DNA from: JBQLZQ01 sp052168355
GTDB lineage: Bacteria > Pseudomonadota > Alphaproteobacteria > DSM-16000 > Inquilinaceae
DNA: 64,000 nucleotides
NCBI GenBank assembly: GCA_052168355.1
Contig: JBQLZQ010000072.1
Location: forward strand, 1-64,000
Direction: 5' to 3'
This document shows, piece by piece, positions 46,233 to 55,034 of the stretch; within the stretch, counting starts at the first letter, position 1; every line of letters begins with the position of its first letter. The position numbers and the translations under genes were made by a program. The notes under the pieces are model-generated. The model saw only the letters and a program-made list of their open reading frames with translations, searched no databases and was not told where the DNA came from.

Positions 46233-46330
46233 ACATTGCTTTCAATGGCTTATTGATCGTGTAAGGAAAATTGGTCATCTTTCTCTCGGTTTTCGCCGAT
46301 AAGTGACGTTATTCATAGGAGAGACGGATC

Positions 46331-47635
46331 ATGGCCCCCTTGGACAGCATCGAGAAAGGTCGCACCGCCCAAGGATCGCAGGACACGGTAGCGCTGCACG
46401 ATCGGCGCTTCGATGGCATCCGCCGCGACTACACGCCGGCCGACGTGGCGCGACTGCAGGGATCGGTGCGCATCGAACACACGCTGGCCCGCCTGGGCGC
46501 GCGGCGGCTGTGGGAGCTTCTGCACCAGCGCGATTTCGTCAACTCCCTGGGGGCGACCAACGGCAACCAGGCCATTCAGATGGTCCGGGCCGGGCTGGAG
46601 GCGATCTACCTGTCGGGGTGGCAGGTGGCCGCCGACGCCAACCAGTCGGGCAACATGTACCCGGATCAGAGCCTCTATCCCGCCAACTCGGTGCCAGAGG
46701 TGGTCAAGCGCCTCAACCGCTCGCTCCAGCGGGCCGATCAGATCGAGCATGCCGAAGGCGGCGCCCAGCGCCACTGGTTCGCGCCGATCGTCGCCGATGC
46801 CGAGGCCGGGTTCGGCGGCCCGCTCAACGCCTTTGAGCTGATGAAGGCGATGATCGAGGCGGGCGCCGCCGGCGTCCATTTCGAGGACCAGCTGGCGTCC
46901 GAGAAGAAATGCGGCCATCTGGGCGGCAAGGTGCTGGTGCCGATCAAAAGCTTCGTGCGGACGTTGAACGCGGCCCGGCTGGCGGCCGACGTCGAGGACG
47001 TGCCGACGGTGCTGATCGCCCGCATCGACGCCGAGAGCGCCAAGCTGATCACCAGCGACATCGATGAGCGGGACCACCCGTTCATCGACCGCGACACCAG
47101 GACGGACGAGGGGTTCCACCCCATCCGGCCCGACGGGCGGATGGACTATTGCGTCACCCGCGCCGATGCCTTCGCGCCCTATGCCGACCTGATCTGGATG
47201 GAGACCTCCAAGCCCAATCTGGAGCAGGCGAAAATTTTCGCGGAGGCGGTGCACAAGCGCCATCCGGGCAAGATGCTGGCTTACAACTGCTCACCCAGCT
47301 TCAACTGGAAGGCCCATCTGGACGACGCCACCATCGCCCGGTTCCAGCGCGAGCTGGGGGCCATGGGGTACAAGTTCCAGTTCATCACCCTGGCCGGGTT
47401 CCACAGCCTGAACCACGCCACGTTCCAGCTGGCCAAGGGCTACAAGGAACGGCAGATGGCCGCCTATGCCGAGCTGCAGGAGGCCGAATTCGCCGCCGAG
47501 GCCGATGGTTACACCGCCACCCGGCACCAGCGCGAGGTCGGGACCGGCTATTTCGATGCGGTCTCCCTGGCCATCTCCGGCGGCCAGTCCTCAACCACCG
47601 CCATGGCGGAGTCCACCGAACGGGCCCAGTTCTGA
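46331..47635 (+). CDS. aceA: Isocitrate lyase
   Basis: 434 residues. Family motifs: GWQVAADANQSGNMYPDQSL, APIVADAEAGFGG, the active-site SEKKCGHLGGKVLVP with the catalytic cysteine, and YNCSPSFNWKAHLD. GAGACGG precedes the ATG. It cleaves isocitrate to glyoxylate and succinate in the glyoxylate shunt, allowing growth on acetate or fatty acids. Divergent from the ScfR-like regulator; malate synthase is not in the window. Confidence 0.97.
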   Translation: MAPLDSIEKGRTAQGSQDTVALHDRRFDGIRRDYTPADVARLQGSVRIEHTLARLGARRLWELLHQRDFVNSLGATNGNQAIQMVRAGLEAIYLSGWQVAADANQSGNMYPDQSLYPANSVPEVVKRLNRSLQRADQIEHAEGGAQRHWFAPIVADAEAGFGGPLNAFELMKAMIEAGAAGVHFEDQLASEKKCGHLGGKVLVPIKSFVRTLNAARLAADVEDVPTVLIARIDAESAKLITSDIDERDHPFIDRDTRTDEGFHPIRPDGRMDYCVTRADAFAPYADLIWMETSKPNLEQAKIFAEAVHKRHPGKMLAYNCSPSFNWKAHLDDATIARFQRELGAMGYKFQFITLAGFHSLNHATFQLAKGYKERQMAAYAELQEAEFAAEADGYTATRHQREVGTGYFDAVSLAISGGQSSTTAMAESTERAQF

Positions 47636-47663
47636 CCGCCCGGCATCCTGAAGGAGCATGATG

Positions 47664-47876
47664 ATGAAGACCAAGTTCTGGATCGTCGGCGGTGAGTACC
47701 GCGACACCAATTTCCTCGAGATCCGGCAGGGCACGGAAAGCCTGTCCGGTCCCTTCCCCAGCTACGCCGACGCCCTGTCGGAATGGCGCCGGCTGGCGAC
47801 CGAGACCCGCAGCAACGCCTGCGCCCGTTTCACCATCGCCTGCGAGACGGCCGCGGCCACGGCGGTTCAGGCGTAG
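47664..47876 (+). CDS. DUF4170 protein
   Basis: 70 residues from ATG 47664, the third of three consecutive ATGs and the one best spaced from AAGGAG (47651-47656). The sequence KFWIVGGEYRDTNF, then LSGPFPSYADALSEWRRLA and a final strand is DUF4170. The family is small, cytoplasmic, of unknown function and common in alphaproteobacteria. Follows aceA closely and is probably co-transcribed. Confidence 0.85.
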   Translation: MKTKFWIVGGEYRDTNFLEIRQGTESLSGPFPSYADALSEWRRLATETRSNACARFTIACETAAATAVQA

Positions 47877-47917
47877 GGTCGGGCCTCGACCCAGGTTTAG
47901 GGAGGCAAAACGAGGAA

Positions 47918-47942
47918 GGGCCCTGCCTTGCCGGCGGGGCCC
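47918..47942. terminator. Stem-loop between convergent genes
   Basis: GGGCCCTGCC / GGCGGGGCCC form a 10-bp stem (one G-U) around TTGCC, between the DUF4170 gene and the convergent gene at 47982. There is only a weak T-tract (CTTATT) after it. Likely a shared or rho-assisted terminator. Confidence 0.5.
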
Positions 47943-47981
47943 GAACCTTATTCCGAACAGACCGCCAACCACTGGTGGCCG

Positions 47982-48314
47982 CTAGCCCATGGCGAACGAG
48001 AAGGTGCCGCCGCTCGACGACGATCGGGCGCGCCCGCCGCGACCATCCTCGACCTCGACGCTGATTTCCCCTTCGCTGTCGAGACGGCAGACCAGGCTGA
48101 CCCCTTCGATGGTGGCCAGATAGGGCGGAGCGCCGGTCAAGGGCACCTCCGACGGGCCGCTGCCGGTTTCAACCAGGCAGGTGCCGTCGAAGCGGCTGTC
48201 GACCGCACCCTCGATGGCAATGGTGAACTGGCGCAGAGCCTCGTTTTGGGCCGTCGCGAAACCCGTGTCGGCCGCCACCAGCGCCAGTGTGAGTGCCAGA
48301 ACTACGCCACGCAT
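47982..48314 (-). CDS. Hypothetical secreted protein
   Basis: 110 residues. A clear signal peptide (RGVVLALTLALVAADTGFATA) precedes a small domain with two cysteines (FDGTCLVE and SLVCRLDSEG) that may form a disulfide, and a Ser/Gly-rich tail (RARSSSSGGTFSFAMG). No family recognised. Convergent with the DUF4170 gene and divergent from the DUF455 gene. Confidence 0.65.
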   Translation of the reverse strand: MRGVVLALTLALVAADTGFATAQNEALRQFTIAIEGAVDSRFDGTCLVETGSGPSEVPLTGAPPYLATIEGVSLVCRLDSEGEISVEVEDGRGGRARSSSSGGTFSFAMG

Positions 48315-48415
48315 CGTCCCACTGCGCCTCCCTTCGACATCTTATCCTATGATACTCCTATCGTCGCGCCGATCGGGTCTTGACGCAAGCGCCATCGCAG
48401 GCGGAGATGCCGATC

Positions 48416-49234
48416 ATGATCGCTCCGCGCACCTTGACCGACGCTGCCTTGGGCGTCCTGACCGCGTCCGACCCGGCGGACAAGATGCGTCTGACCGCGG
48501 CCGCCAGAACCGACCGGGGCGCCGGACGGTTGGCCGATCTGGGCGGCGCCGTTCCCGTCGACAGGCCCGGCCGCCCCAAGCTGCCACCGCTTCTGCCGCC
48601 GCGTGACATGCCCAAGCGCCGACGGGCCGGCAGCGCGGCGGGCCGCATCGCCCTGCTCCACGCCCTGGCCCATATCGAGCTCAACGCCATCGATCTGGCC
48701 TGGGACATGATCGCTCGGTTCGCCGACCCGGCCCGCGCCGGTCTGGCCCTGCCCGCCGCTTTCTTCGACGACTGGCTGTCGGTCGCCGCCGACGAGGCGC
48801 GGCATTTCGGCCTGCTGGCGGCAAGGCTGGAGGCGCTGGGGTCGGCCTATGGCGCCCTGCCCGCCCATGACGGGCTGTGGCAGGCGGCGGCCGACACCGG
48901 CCACGATCTGGCCGCCCGCCTGGCGGTGGTGCCGCTGGTGCTGGAGGCGCGCGGGCTGGATGTGACGCCGCCGATGATCGCCGGCTTCCGCCGCACCGGC
49001 GACCATGCGTCCGCCGCTATCCTGCAGACCATCCATGACGACGAGATCGGCCATGTGGCCATCGGCCGGATCTGGTTCGAGCATGTCTGCGCCGCCCGCG
49101 AGGTCGGGCCGGTGGTCACCTGGCAGCATCTGGTGCGCACCCATTTCCACGGCGTTCTGAAAAAGCCCTTCAACCGCGTCTCACGCGACCTGGCCGGCTT
49201 CCACGCCGCCTTCTACGAGCCGTTGGGGGTGTAG
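48416..49234 (+). CDS. DUF455 ferritin-like protein
   Basis: About 272 residues from ATG 48416, which has GGCGGAG nine bases upstream (TTG 48380 and ATG 48407 are also open). Ferritin-like helical pattern: LLHALAHIELNAIDLAWDM, SVAADEARHFGLLAARL and TIHDDEIGHVAIGRIWFEH, three helices each giving E/DxxH-type ligands for a probable di-metal site. This is the DUF455/COG2833 family, of unproven function. Confidence 0.85.
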   Translation: MIAPRTLTDAALGVLTASDPADKMRLTAAARTDRGAGRLADLGGAVPVDRPGRPKLPPLLPPRDMPKRRRAGSAAGRIALLHALAHIELNAIDLAWDMIARFADPARAGLALPAAFFDDWLSVAADEARHFGLLAARLEALGSAYGALPAHDGLWQAAADTGHDLAARLAVVPLVLEARGLDVTPPMIAGFRRTGDHASAAILQTIHDDEIGHVAIGRIWFEHVCAAREVGPVVTWQHLVRTHFHGVLKKPFNRVSRDLAGFHAAFYEPLGV

Positions 49235-49382
49235 CGGCCCGTGGCCGGGCCCCTCCGGCCCTGGCACCGCGCGCGCAACGGACGGGCAAGCGCGCGCCGG
49301 CGCTTCGTCCCCATACTTGACTTGCTTAGGAGCTGCGGCATCCTGTCCCTATGGTACACTCAGGCGACGATCGGGGGGAGCC

Positions 49383-49889
49383 ATGGAGACGAACACGCTT
49401 CCGGCATTCGACATGAGCGTGAACACAACGGGGTGCTGTCCGAAATTCAATCCCGACGGCTGGGACGACCAGGACCTGCACTTCCGCGACAAGCCGTTCG
49501 TCAGGGCCAAAACCCGCTCCATCCTGCACATGCCGATCAACATGGGCAGCGTGTTCTCGCGGGTGCAAAACCACATCAAGGCGTCCGACGCGGCCGGCGC
49601 CGAAGACTATTTCGTTCTCAGCCGCGACACGTCGGCGTGGAGAAGTGAGCACCTGTTCGCGGTCCCGGGTCCCGTTCCCGACGAGGAGATGACCAGTCTC
49701 AGCGGAGACTTTGTGACCAAGGTGTTCGAAGGGCCCTACCGGCACGTGAGAGCGTGGGAGAAGCAGTTGCGGCAGGCCGTTCGCGCCCGGGGATCCGATC
49801 CCAAGGGCATCCATTTCTTCTATACGACCTGCCCGAAATGCGCCAAGGCCTACGGCAAGAACTACGTGGTCGGCGTGGCCGAGGTCTGA
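49383..49889 (+). CDS. Conserved protein with CC and CPKC motifs
   Basis: 168 residues from ATG 49383 (GGGGGGAG upstream). Conserved-looking parts: NTTGCCPKFNPDGWDDQDLH near the N-terminus, ILHMPINMGSVFSRV, LSGDFVTKVFEGPYRHVRAW, and C-terminal FFYTTCPKCAKAYGKNYVVG. Proteins of this pattern are widespread and often named only 'hydrolase', which the sequence does not prove. The cysteine pairs could bind metal. The middle resembles a GyrI-like fold by spacing; this is inference. Confidence 0.75.
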   Translation: METNTLPAFDMSVNTTGCCPKFNPDGWDDQDLHFRDKPFVRAKTRSILHMPINMGSVFSRVQNHIKASDAAGAEDYFVLSRDTSAWRSEHLFAVPGPVPDEEMTSLSGDFVTKVFEGPYRHVRAWEKQLRQAVRARGSDPKGIHFFYTTCPKCAKAYGKNYVVGVAEV

Positions 49890-49925
49890 GCGCAGGTCGC
49901 TGGGGCATCTCGGCTGGCGTGGCTC

Positions 49926-50690
49926 CTATGTCGGAGCCATCGCCACCGCGCCGGCCAGGATCAGGATCTCGGCGACCTGTTGTCCGGCGCCCAGAACGTC
50001 GCCGGTGTAGCCGCCGATCTGGCGGTGGACGCGCCAGCCCAGGACAAGGCCGCCCATGCCGGCCAGGGCCGCGAGAACCAACCCGCCGCCCGGCCCGAAC
50101 ACGGCCACCGCCGGCACCACGGCCAGGGCGAGACCGGCGGCGATCGCCCGCCTTTCCGGGTTCCGGGCCACCACCCCCATGCCGTCGGGGCGGGCCGGCG
50201 GCAGCGCGGCCAAAAGCCCGACGATGACCCCCCGGCTCAGACCCCCGCCAACCACCAGGGCGGCGAACACGGGCCCGGGCTCCTCCAAAGCGGTCAGGCA
50301 GGCGGCCCGGAGCCCCAGGCTCAGGACCAGGGCGACGGTGCCATAGGTGCCGATGCGGCTGTCGCGCATGATCTCCAGCTTGCGCTCGCGGTCCCAGCCG
50401 CCAAGGCTGTCGGCGGTATCGGCCAGCCCGTCCTCGTGAAACGCGCCGGTGGCGAGAACCATGACCGCCAGGGCGGCCAGCGCGGCGACCGGGGGCGGCA
50501 GCCCGACCGCGCCGGCGGCCCAAAAGGCGACACCGCCGATCCCGCCGACCACCATGCCGATGACGGGATAGGCCCAGACGCTGCGGGCCAGGTCGGGCGG
50601 GGGCGCATCGGCGGGCTGGGGCCCGGTCGGCAGACGGGTCAGCAGCATCGCCGCCATCCGCAGATCGTGGAACAGACCGGAGACGGTCAT
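49926..50690 (-). CDS. cobS: Adenosylcobinamide-GDP ribazoletransferase (cobalamin synthase)
   Basis: 254 residues with several transmembrane helices. CobS motifs: TRLPTGPQP at the start, GAFHEDGLADTADSLGG with the acidic metal site, and IMRDSRIGTYGTVALVLSLG. Joins adenosylcobinamide-GDP with alpha-ribazole (phosphate) to make cobalamin. Its start overlaps the cobT stop by 4 bases. Confidence 0.95.
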   Translation of the reverse strand: MTVSGLFHDLRMAAMLLTRLPTGPQPADAPPPDLARSVWAYPVIGMVVGGIGGVAFWAAGAVGLPPPVAALAALAVMVLATGAFHEDGLADTADSLGGWDRERKLEIMRDSRIGTYGTVALVLSLGLRAACLTALEEPGPVFAALVVGGGLSRGVIVGLLAALPPARPDGMGVVARNPERRAIAAGLALAVVPAVAVFGPGGGLVLAALAGMGGLVLGWRVHRQIGGYTGDVLGAGQQVAEILILAGAVAMAPT

Positions 50691-51721
50691 GAGGCCGCAT
50701 CCCCGGTGGCCACGCCCGCCTCGGCGAAGGTGGCCATGCCGTCGTGGCAGGCCAGCGCGCCGCGCAGCAGACCCAGGGCCATGGCCGCGCCGGTCGCCTC
50801 CCCCAGCCGCATGTCGAGACGCAGCATCGGGTCCTGACCGAGATGGCGCAGCAGCCTGTCGTGCCCCGGTTCGGCCGAGCAATGGCCGACCAGCCCATGA
50901 TCGAGCGCGCCGGCACGCAGGCGGTGCAGAACGGCCGCGGCGGCGCAGCAGACATAGCCGTCGAGAAGCACCGGGATGCGGCGCAGCCGCGCCGCCAGGA
51001 TGGCCCCGGCCAGGGCCGCCTGCTCCCGGCCGCCCAGGGCCTGCAGGATCCCCAGCGGGTCGCCGAGCTGGTCCCGGTGCCGGCCGAGACCGGCGTCGAC
51101 GGCCGCGACCTTGCGCGCCAACCCCGCCGCGCCCAATCCGGTGCCGGGTCCCGCCCAGTCGGCCGCCGGACCGCCGAACAGGGCGGCGGCCAGGGCGGCG
51201 GCGACGGTGGTGTTGCCGATGCCCATCTCCCCCAACAGGATCAGGTCGGCCGTTTCCGGCACCGAAGCGGCGCCCCGGTTGACCGCGTCCAGCATCTCAT
51301 GTTCGGTCATCGCCGGCGCTTGCGTGAAGTCCGCCGTGGGGCGGTCGAGATCCAGGGCAACCACCCTCAGATCGGCGCCGTAGGCGCGGCAAAGCTGGTT
51401 GATCGCCGCCCCACCGGTCTCGAAGTTGCGCACCATCTGGGCCGTCACCGACGGCGGATAGGCGGCCACGCCCTGGGCACAGACACCGTGATTGCCGGCG
51501 AAGACGATGGCGTCCACCCGGTCGAGCCGGGGCCGATCCCGCCCCTGCCACGCCGCCAGCCATTGGACCACCCGTTCCAGACGGCCCAGCGACCCCGGCG
51601 GTTTGGTCAGCGCATCCTGTCGCTTCCCAGCCCGGGCGGAGGCTTGCGCATCGGGACCGGGCAACGTGCTCAACAGGAGACGGATATCGCCTGAGGTTTC
51701 GAGGGGAAATTCGAGAATCAT
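50687..51721 (-). CDS. cobT: Nicotinate-nucleotide-DMB phosphoribosyltransferase
   Basis: 344 residues from ATG 51721. CobT motifs: RQDALTKPPGSLGRLE, FAGNHGVCAQGVAAYPPSVT, LILLGEMGIGNTTVAAAL, and C-terminal DMRLGEATGAAMAL with the catalytic glutamate region. Makes alpha-ribazole phosphate from dimethylbenzimidazole. In an operon with cobS. The 358 bases upstream show no convincing cobalamin riboswitch. Confidence 0.95.
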   Translation of the reverse strand: MILEFPLETSGDIRLLLSTLPGPDAQASARAGKRQDALTKPPGSLGRLERVVQWLAAWQGRDRPRLDRVDAIVFAGNHGVCAQGVAAYPPSVTAQMVRNFETGGAAINQLCRAYGADLRVVALDLDRPTADFTQAPAMTEHEMLDAVNRGAASVPETADLILLGEMGIGNTTVAAALAAALFGGPAADWAGPGTGLGAAGLARKVAAVDAGLGRHRDQLGDPLGILQALGGREQAALAGAILAARLRRIPVLLDGYVCCAAAAVLHRLRAGALDHGLVGHCSAEPGHDRLLRHLGQDPMLRLDMRLGEATGAAMALGLLRGALACHDGMATFAEAGVATGDAAS

Positions 51722-52079
51722 GACGATCTCTTCAACCGATGTGACAACGACACGGGTCCGTCCGGTCGGAGACCCCGGTGGGCCCGACCCTCCCCTCGCC
51801 GAGGGTGAACGGGTTCGACCGTCGACGGCCGCCCCCGCCCTTCGGCTCCCGTCCCGGTCGGGTGCCGATTCGCCTGCCATGGGTGCGTTGACGGCCGCCC
51901 GCTCATGCGATGGCTGCCTGAGATACCGGCGGCCGCGAGGAGGCCGGGAGCCGATAAACCCAGCTTTTCCCCGCGATAAGAGGCAGTCGACCGCCCTTGC
52001 GGTCGGTGCGGAGCCGGGCCGTGCCGGCCCCCGCCAAGGCTCTATTGCTACGCATGCTTATCAGTATACATTGCGCGCC
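51722..52079. other. Intergenic region between cobT and a TetR gene
   Basis: 358 bases. The left three quarters are GC-rich with open but non-coding frames on both strands. Near the right end, TATACA (52065-52070) may be a -10 for the TetR gene, which would place transcription start almost at its ATG. I looked for a B12 riboswitch on the minus strand and did not find its conserved core. Confidence 0.4.
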
Positions 52080-52667
52080 ATGTCGGGATCAGCGGATAGC
52101 ACCAGGGCACGGATCATCAGCGCGGCCTACGAGCTCTTCTACAGCAAGGGCTTCGCCCGCGTCAGCGTTGACATGATCTCCGCCCGGGCGGAAGTCACCA
52201 AGCCCACGCTCTACTATTATTTCGAGAGCAAGGACGCCCTGGCCGCCACGGCGCTGGATGTTCGGCACAGGCGCGTGCTGGCCATCCTGGAGGAATGGGG
52301 GCTGCACCGCGCCGCGTCGGCCGAGAACCTGGTCGACATCCTGTTTACCGAGCTGTTCTCGTGGGCGTCGCAAGAGGGTTGGGCGGGGTCGGGGTTTACC
52401 CGCCTGACCTTCGAATTCCTCGACTTTCCCGGACATCCGGCACGGCAGGCGGCAAGCCGCCATAAAGCCGAAGTCGAGGATTATCTCACCGCCAGGCTTC
52501 GCGACATCGGCGAGCCTCGCGCGCCCACGTTGGCCCGCAGCCTGGTGGTGCTTTTGGAAGGCGGCATCTCGCTGGCGCTTGTTCACGGCAATATCGGTTA
52601 CATCCAGGACGCGCGATCGGCCGCCCTCGATCTGGTCCATGCCGGACGATCGCGGGATCCGGTCTGA
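52080..52667 (+). CDS. TetR/AcrR-family regulator
   Basis: 195 residues. HTH: RIISAAYELFYSKGFARVSV and VTKPTLYYYFESKDALAATA, followed by a helical effector domain. ATG 52080 has no ribosome site, and a -10-like TATACA ends 9 bases before it, so the mRNA may be leaderless. It lies between cobT (divergent) and the phosphatase gene (49-base gap). Target and ligand unknown. Confidence 0.8.
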   Translation: MSGSADSTRARIISAAYELFYSKGFARVSVDMISARAEVTKPTLYYYFESKDALAATALDVRHRRVLAILEEWGLHRAASAENLVDILFTELFSWASQEGWAGSGFTRLTFEFLDFPGHPARQAASRHKAEVEDYLTARLRDIGEPRAPTLARSLVVLLEGGISLALVHGNIGYIQDARSAALDLVHAGRSRDPV

Positions 52668-52715
52668 CCGCGGCATCAGCGGGTCGGGCCCCATGCCGGT
52701 TCCAAGCGGTTTCCC

Positions 52716-53339
52716 GTGATCGATCCCCCCGCCACACCCCGTCCGCCGACCCATTTCGCCTGGGTGCGCCACGCTCCCAGCTTTCCGCCGGGCCATGTGT
52801 ATGGGCGCACCGACGTGCCGGCCAGCCCGATACCGGACGACCTGGCGAAACGTGTCGTGGCGGCCATCGGTCCGCTGGATGTTCTGGTCTGCAGCCCGGC
52901 CGCACGATGCCGATCCACGATGGCCGCGCTGCGCGAAGCGGGCCGGTGGACGGCACCGGTGATCCGTCGCGCCGGGTTGCGGGAACAGGATTTTGGTGAC
53001 TGGGAGGGGCTGGCGGCGGGCGACGTGCCGGATATCGGCACGCTGTCGGCCGTTGAACTCGCGCACCAACGACCGCCCGGCGGCGAGAGCTTTCAGGACG
53101 TGTTCGACCGGGTCGCGGCCGAGATCGTTTCCCTGGACGCCGCCCATGGCGGCCGGCGGATCGGGATCGTGGCCCATGCCGGGAGCATCCGCGCCGCGCT
53201 GGCGCTGGCCCTGGGCGGTTCGGCCGGGTCCGGCCTGGCGTTTGCCGTGGACCCGCTCTCCATCACCCGCATGACCGCGTTTACAGCCGGCCAATGGCGG
53301 ATCGATACGGTCAACGCGAAGGCCTTCAAGCAAATGTGA
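52716..53339 (+). CDS. Histidine phosphatase, probable alpha-ribazole phosphatase (CobC-like)
   Basis: 207 residues, GTG start. Histidine phosphatase marks: RHAPSFPPGHVYGRTDVP with the phosphorylated histidine (RHA in place of the usual RHG), CSPAARCRSTM, GLREQDFGDWEG, and the second histidine in IGIVAHAGSIRAAL. The closeness to cobS/cobT suggests alpha-ribazole-5'-phosphate dephosphorylation, but the family is broad, so this rests on context. Confidence 0.75.
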   Translation: MIDPPATPRPPTHFAWVRHAPSFPPGHVYGRTDVPASPIPDDLAKRVVAAIGPLDVLVCSPAARCRSTMAALREAGRWTAPVIRRAGLREQDFGDWEGLAAGDVPDIGTLSAVELAHQRPPGGESFQDVFDRVAAEIVSLDAAHGGRRIGIVAHAGSIRAALALALGGSAGSGLAFAVDPLSITRMTAFTAGQWRIDTVNAKAFKQM

Positions 53340-53347
53340 CCGATCCG

Positions 53348-53375
53348 GTCGGTATTGCCCTCTCCCGTTCGTCTA
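53348..53375 (+). promoter_or_regulatory. Predicted ECF42 promoter before the DGPF gene
   Basis: GTCGG (53348-53352), 15 bases, then TTCGTCTA (53368-53375), about 35 bases before the ATG of the DGPF/sigma operon. The same two boxes with the same spacing recur at 55035-55062. The shape fits ECF-type -35 and -10 elements. Confidence 0.65.
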
Positions 53376-53410
53376 CAGTAGAGAAACCCCGGACCAGGGA
53401 GGGATCCGCG

Positions 53411-53782
53411 ATGCTGTATACGCTGCTGATCTACCATGCCGAGCAGGAGTACGATCAACATTCCGAGGAAACCCGGGAGACCATCCTGGCCGGCCATCGC
53501 CGGGTGCAGGAGGCGACCAAGAAGGCCGGCGCCTTTGTGCTGGGCAACCGGCTGATGCCGACCGGCGCGGCCACCACCATCCGATACAACGGCACCGGCC
53601 CGGCGGTGCTGGACGGGCCGTTCGCCGAGACCAAGGAGCAGTTGGCCGGGCTGTACGTCCTGGAGTGCGCCGACCTGGATGAGGCGATCGCCTATGCCAA
53701 GACGATCCATCATGCCGACACCAGCGTCATCGAAATCCGACCCGTCGCCTATTACGAGGGGCCGGGCGCCGCCGCGGGCTGA
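53411..53782 (+). CDS. YCII-related (DGPF) protein
   Basis: 123 residues; GGAGG precedes ATG 53411. A single YCII/DGPF fold: MLYTLLIYHAEQEYD, ETILAGHRRVQEATKKAGAF and the name-giving VLDGPFAETKEQLAGLYVLE. DGPF proteins are the standard genomic partner of ECF42 sigma factors, and such a sigma gene follows after 6 bases. Their biochemical role is not established. Confidence 0.9.
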   Translation: MLYTLLIYHAEQEYDQHSEETRETILAGHRRVQEATKKAGAFVLGNRLMPTGAATTIRYNGTGPAVLDGPFAETKEQLAGLYVLECADLDEAIAYAKTIHHADTSVIEIRPVAYYEGPGAAAG

Positions 53783-53788
53783 CCGACG

Positions 53789-55015
53789 ATGGAGGCCCTG
53801 GCCAGCCGGCTGCAGGCGGCCTGTCCGGTTGCCCTGGCGACGTTGATCCGCCTGCTGGGCGACATCGACGCGGCCGAGGACGCGCTGCAGGAAGCCACGG
53901 CGCGGGCTCTGGCCACGTGGCCCCATCGCGGCATGCCCGAAAACCCGTCGGCCTGGCTGATCGCCACCGCCCGCAACCACACCGTCGACCTGCACCGCCG
54001 CCGCGCCATGGAGGCACGCCATCTGCGGGCGCTGGCGCCGCTGGAGATGCCGTCGGCACCGCCGCCGGATATCGACACGGAGGGGGGCGCCCTGCAGGAC
54101 GATCTGCTGCGGCTGATCTTCACCTGCTGCCACCCCGCCCTTTCGGTGGAGGCGCAGATCGCGCTGACCCTCAAGACGGTGGCCGGACTGTCGGTGGACG
54201 ATATCGCCCGCGCCTTCCTGACCGCGCCGCGCGCCATGGAACAGCGCCTGACCCGGGCCAAGCGAAAGATCCGCGACGCCGGCATCCCCTACCGGGTGCC
54301 CGGCGACCAGGACCTGGCACAACGGCTCGAGGCGGTTCTGGCTGTCGTCTATCTGATCTTCAATGCCGGCTACAACGCCTCGGCCGGGCCGGACCTCATC
54401 CGCACCGATCTGTGCGAACAGGCGATCCGGCTGGGGCGGACGGTCGGCCGGCTGTTCCGGGCGGAACCGGAGGTGACGGGACTTTTGGCGCTGATGCTGC
54501 TGCAGCATTCGCGGCGCCGGGCCCGGCTGGACGGCGATCGACGGATCGTGCCGCTGGACCGCCAGGACCGGCAACTATGGGACCAGCCCCAGATCGACGA
54601 GGGCCGGGTGCTGGTGGAAAAGGCGCTGCGGCGGGGCCGGCCCGGGCCCTATCAGATCCAGGCCGCCATCGCCGCCCTCCATTGCCAGGCGCGGCGGGCC
54701 GAGGACACCGATTGGCCCCAGATCGCCGAACTCTACCGGCTGCTGGAGACGCACCAGCCATCGCCGATCGTCGTTCTCAACCGTGGCGTCGCCGTGGGCC
54801 GGGCCGAAGGCCCCCGCGCCGGCCTGGCCCTTCTGGCCCGCATCGCGCCGCTGCCGGAGATCCAGCGCTATCACCATTTTCACGCCGCCCAGGGGGCGAT
54901 GCTGGCCGAGGACGGTCAGCGGGACGCCGCGGTCGCCGCCTTTTCCCGCGCCTTGGCGTTAACCGACAGTCCCGTCGAACGCGGCTATCTGCGCCAGCGG
55001 ATGGACACCGTCTGA
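53789..55015 (+). CDS. ECF42-type RNA polymerase sigma factor
   Basis: 408 residues. Sigma region 2 (DIDAAEDALQEATARALATW, NPSAWLIATARNHTVDLHRR) and region 4 (LTLKTVAGLSVDDIARAFLT, APRAMEQRLTRAKRKI) are followed by a ~200-residue TPR-like C-terminal extension (HFHAAQGAMLAEDGQRDAAV), the layout of the ECF42 group. No anti-sigma gene is present; in this group the C-terminal extension takes part in control. Coupled to the DGPF gene; two matching promoters occur nearby. Confidence 0.9.
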   Translation: MEALASRLQAACPVALATLIRLLGDIDAAEDALQEATARALATWPHRGMPENPSAWLIATARNHTVDLHRRRAMEARHLRALAPLEMPSAPPPDIDTEGGALQDDLLRLIFTCCHPALSVEAQIALTLKTVAGLSVDDIARAFLTAPRAMEQRLTRAKRKIRDAGIPYRVPGDQDLAQRLEAVLAVVYLIFNAGYNASAGPDLIRTDLCEQAIRLGRTVGRLFRAEPEVTGLLALMLLQHSRRRARLDGDRRIVPLDRQDRQLWDQPQIDEGRVLVEKALRRGRPGPYQIQAAIAALHCQARRAEDTDWPQIAELYRLLETHQPSPIVVLNRGVAVGRAEGPRAGLALLARIAPLPEIQRYHHFHAAQGAMLAEDGQRDAAVAAFSRALALTDSPVERGYLRQRMDTV

Positions 55016-55034
55016 AAGAAATGCGGGGACCCAT

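Noticed and set aside
51722..52079. Cobalamin riboswitch upstream of cobT
   Set aside because: I searched the minus strand for the conserved B12-box core and the GCC/AGCCAGGAGACC-like segments; only isolated short matches were present and no plausible fold.
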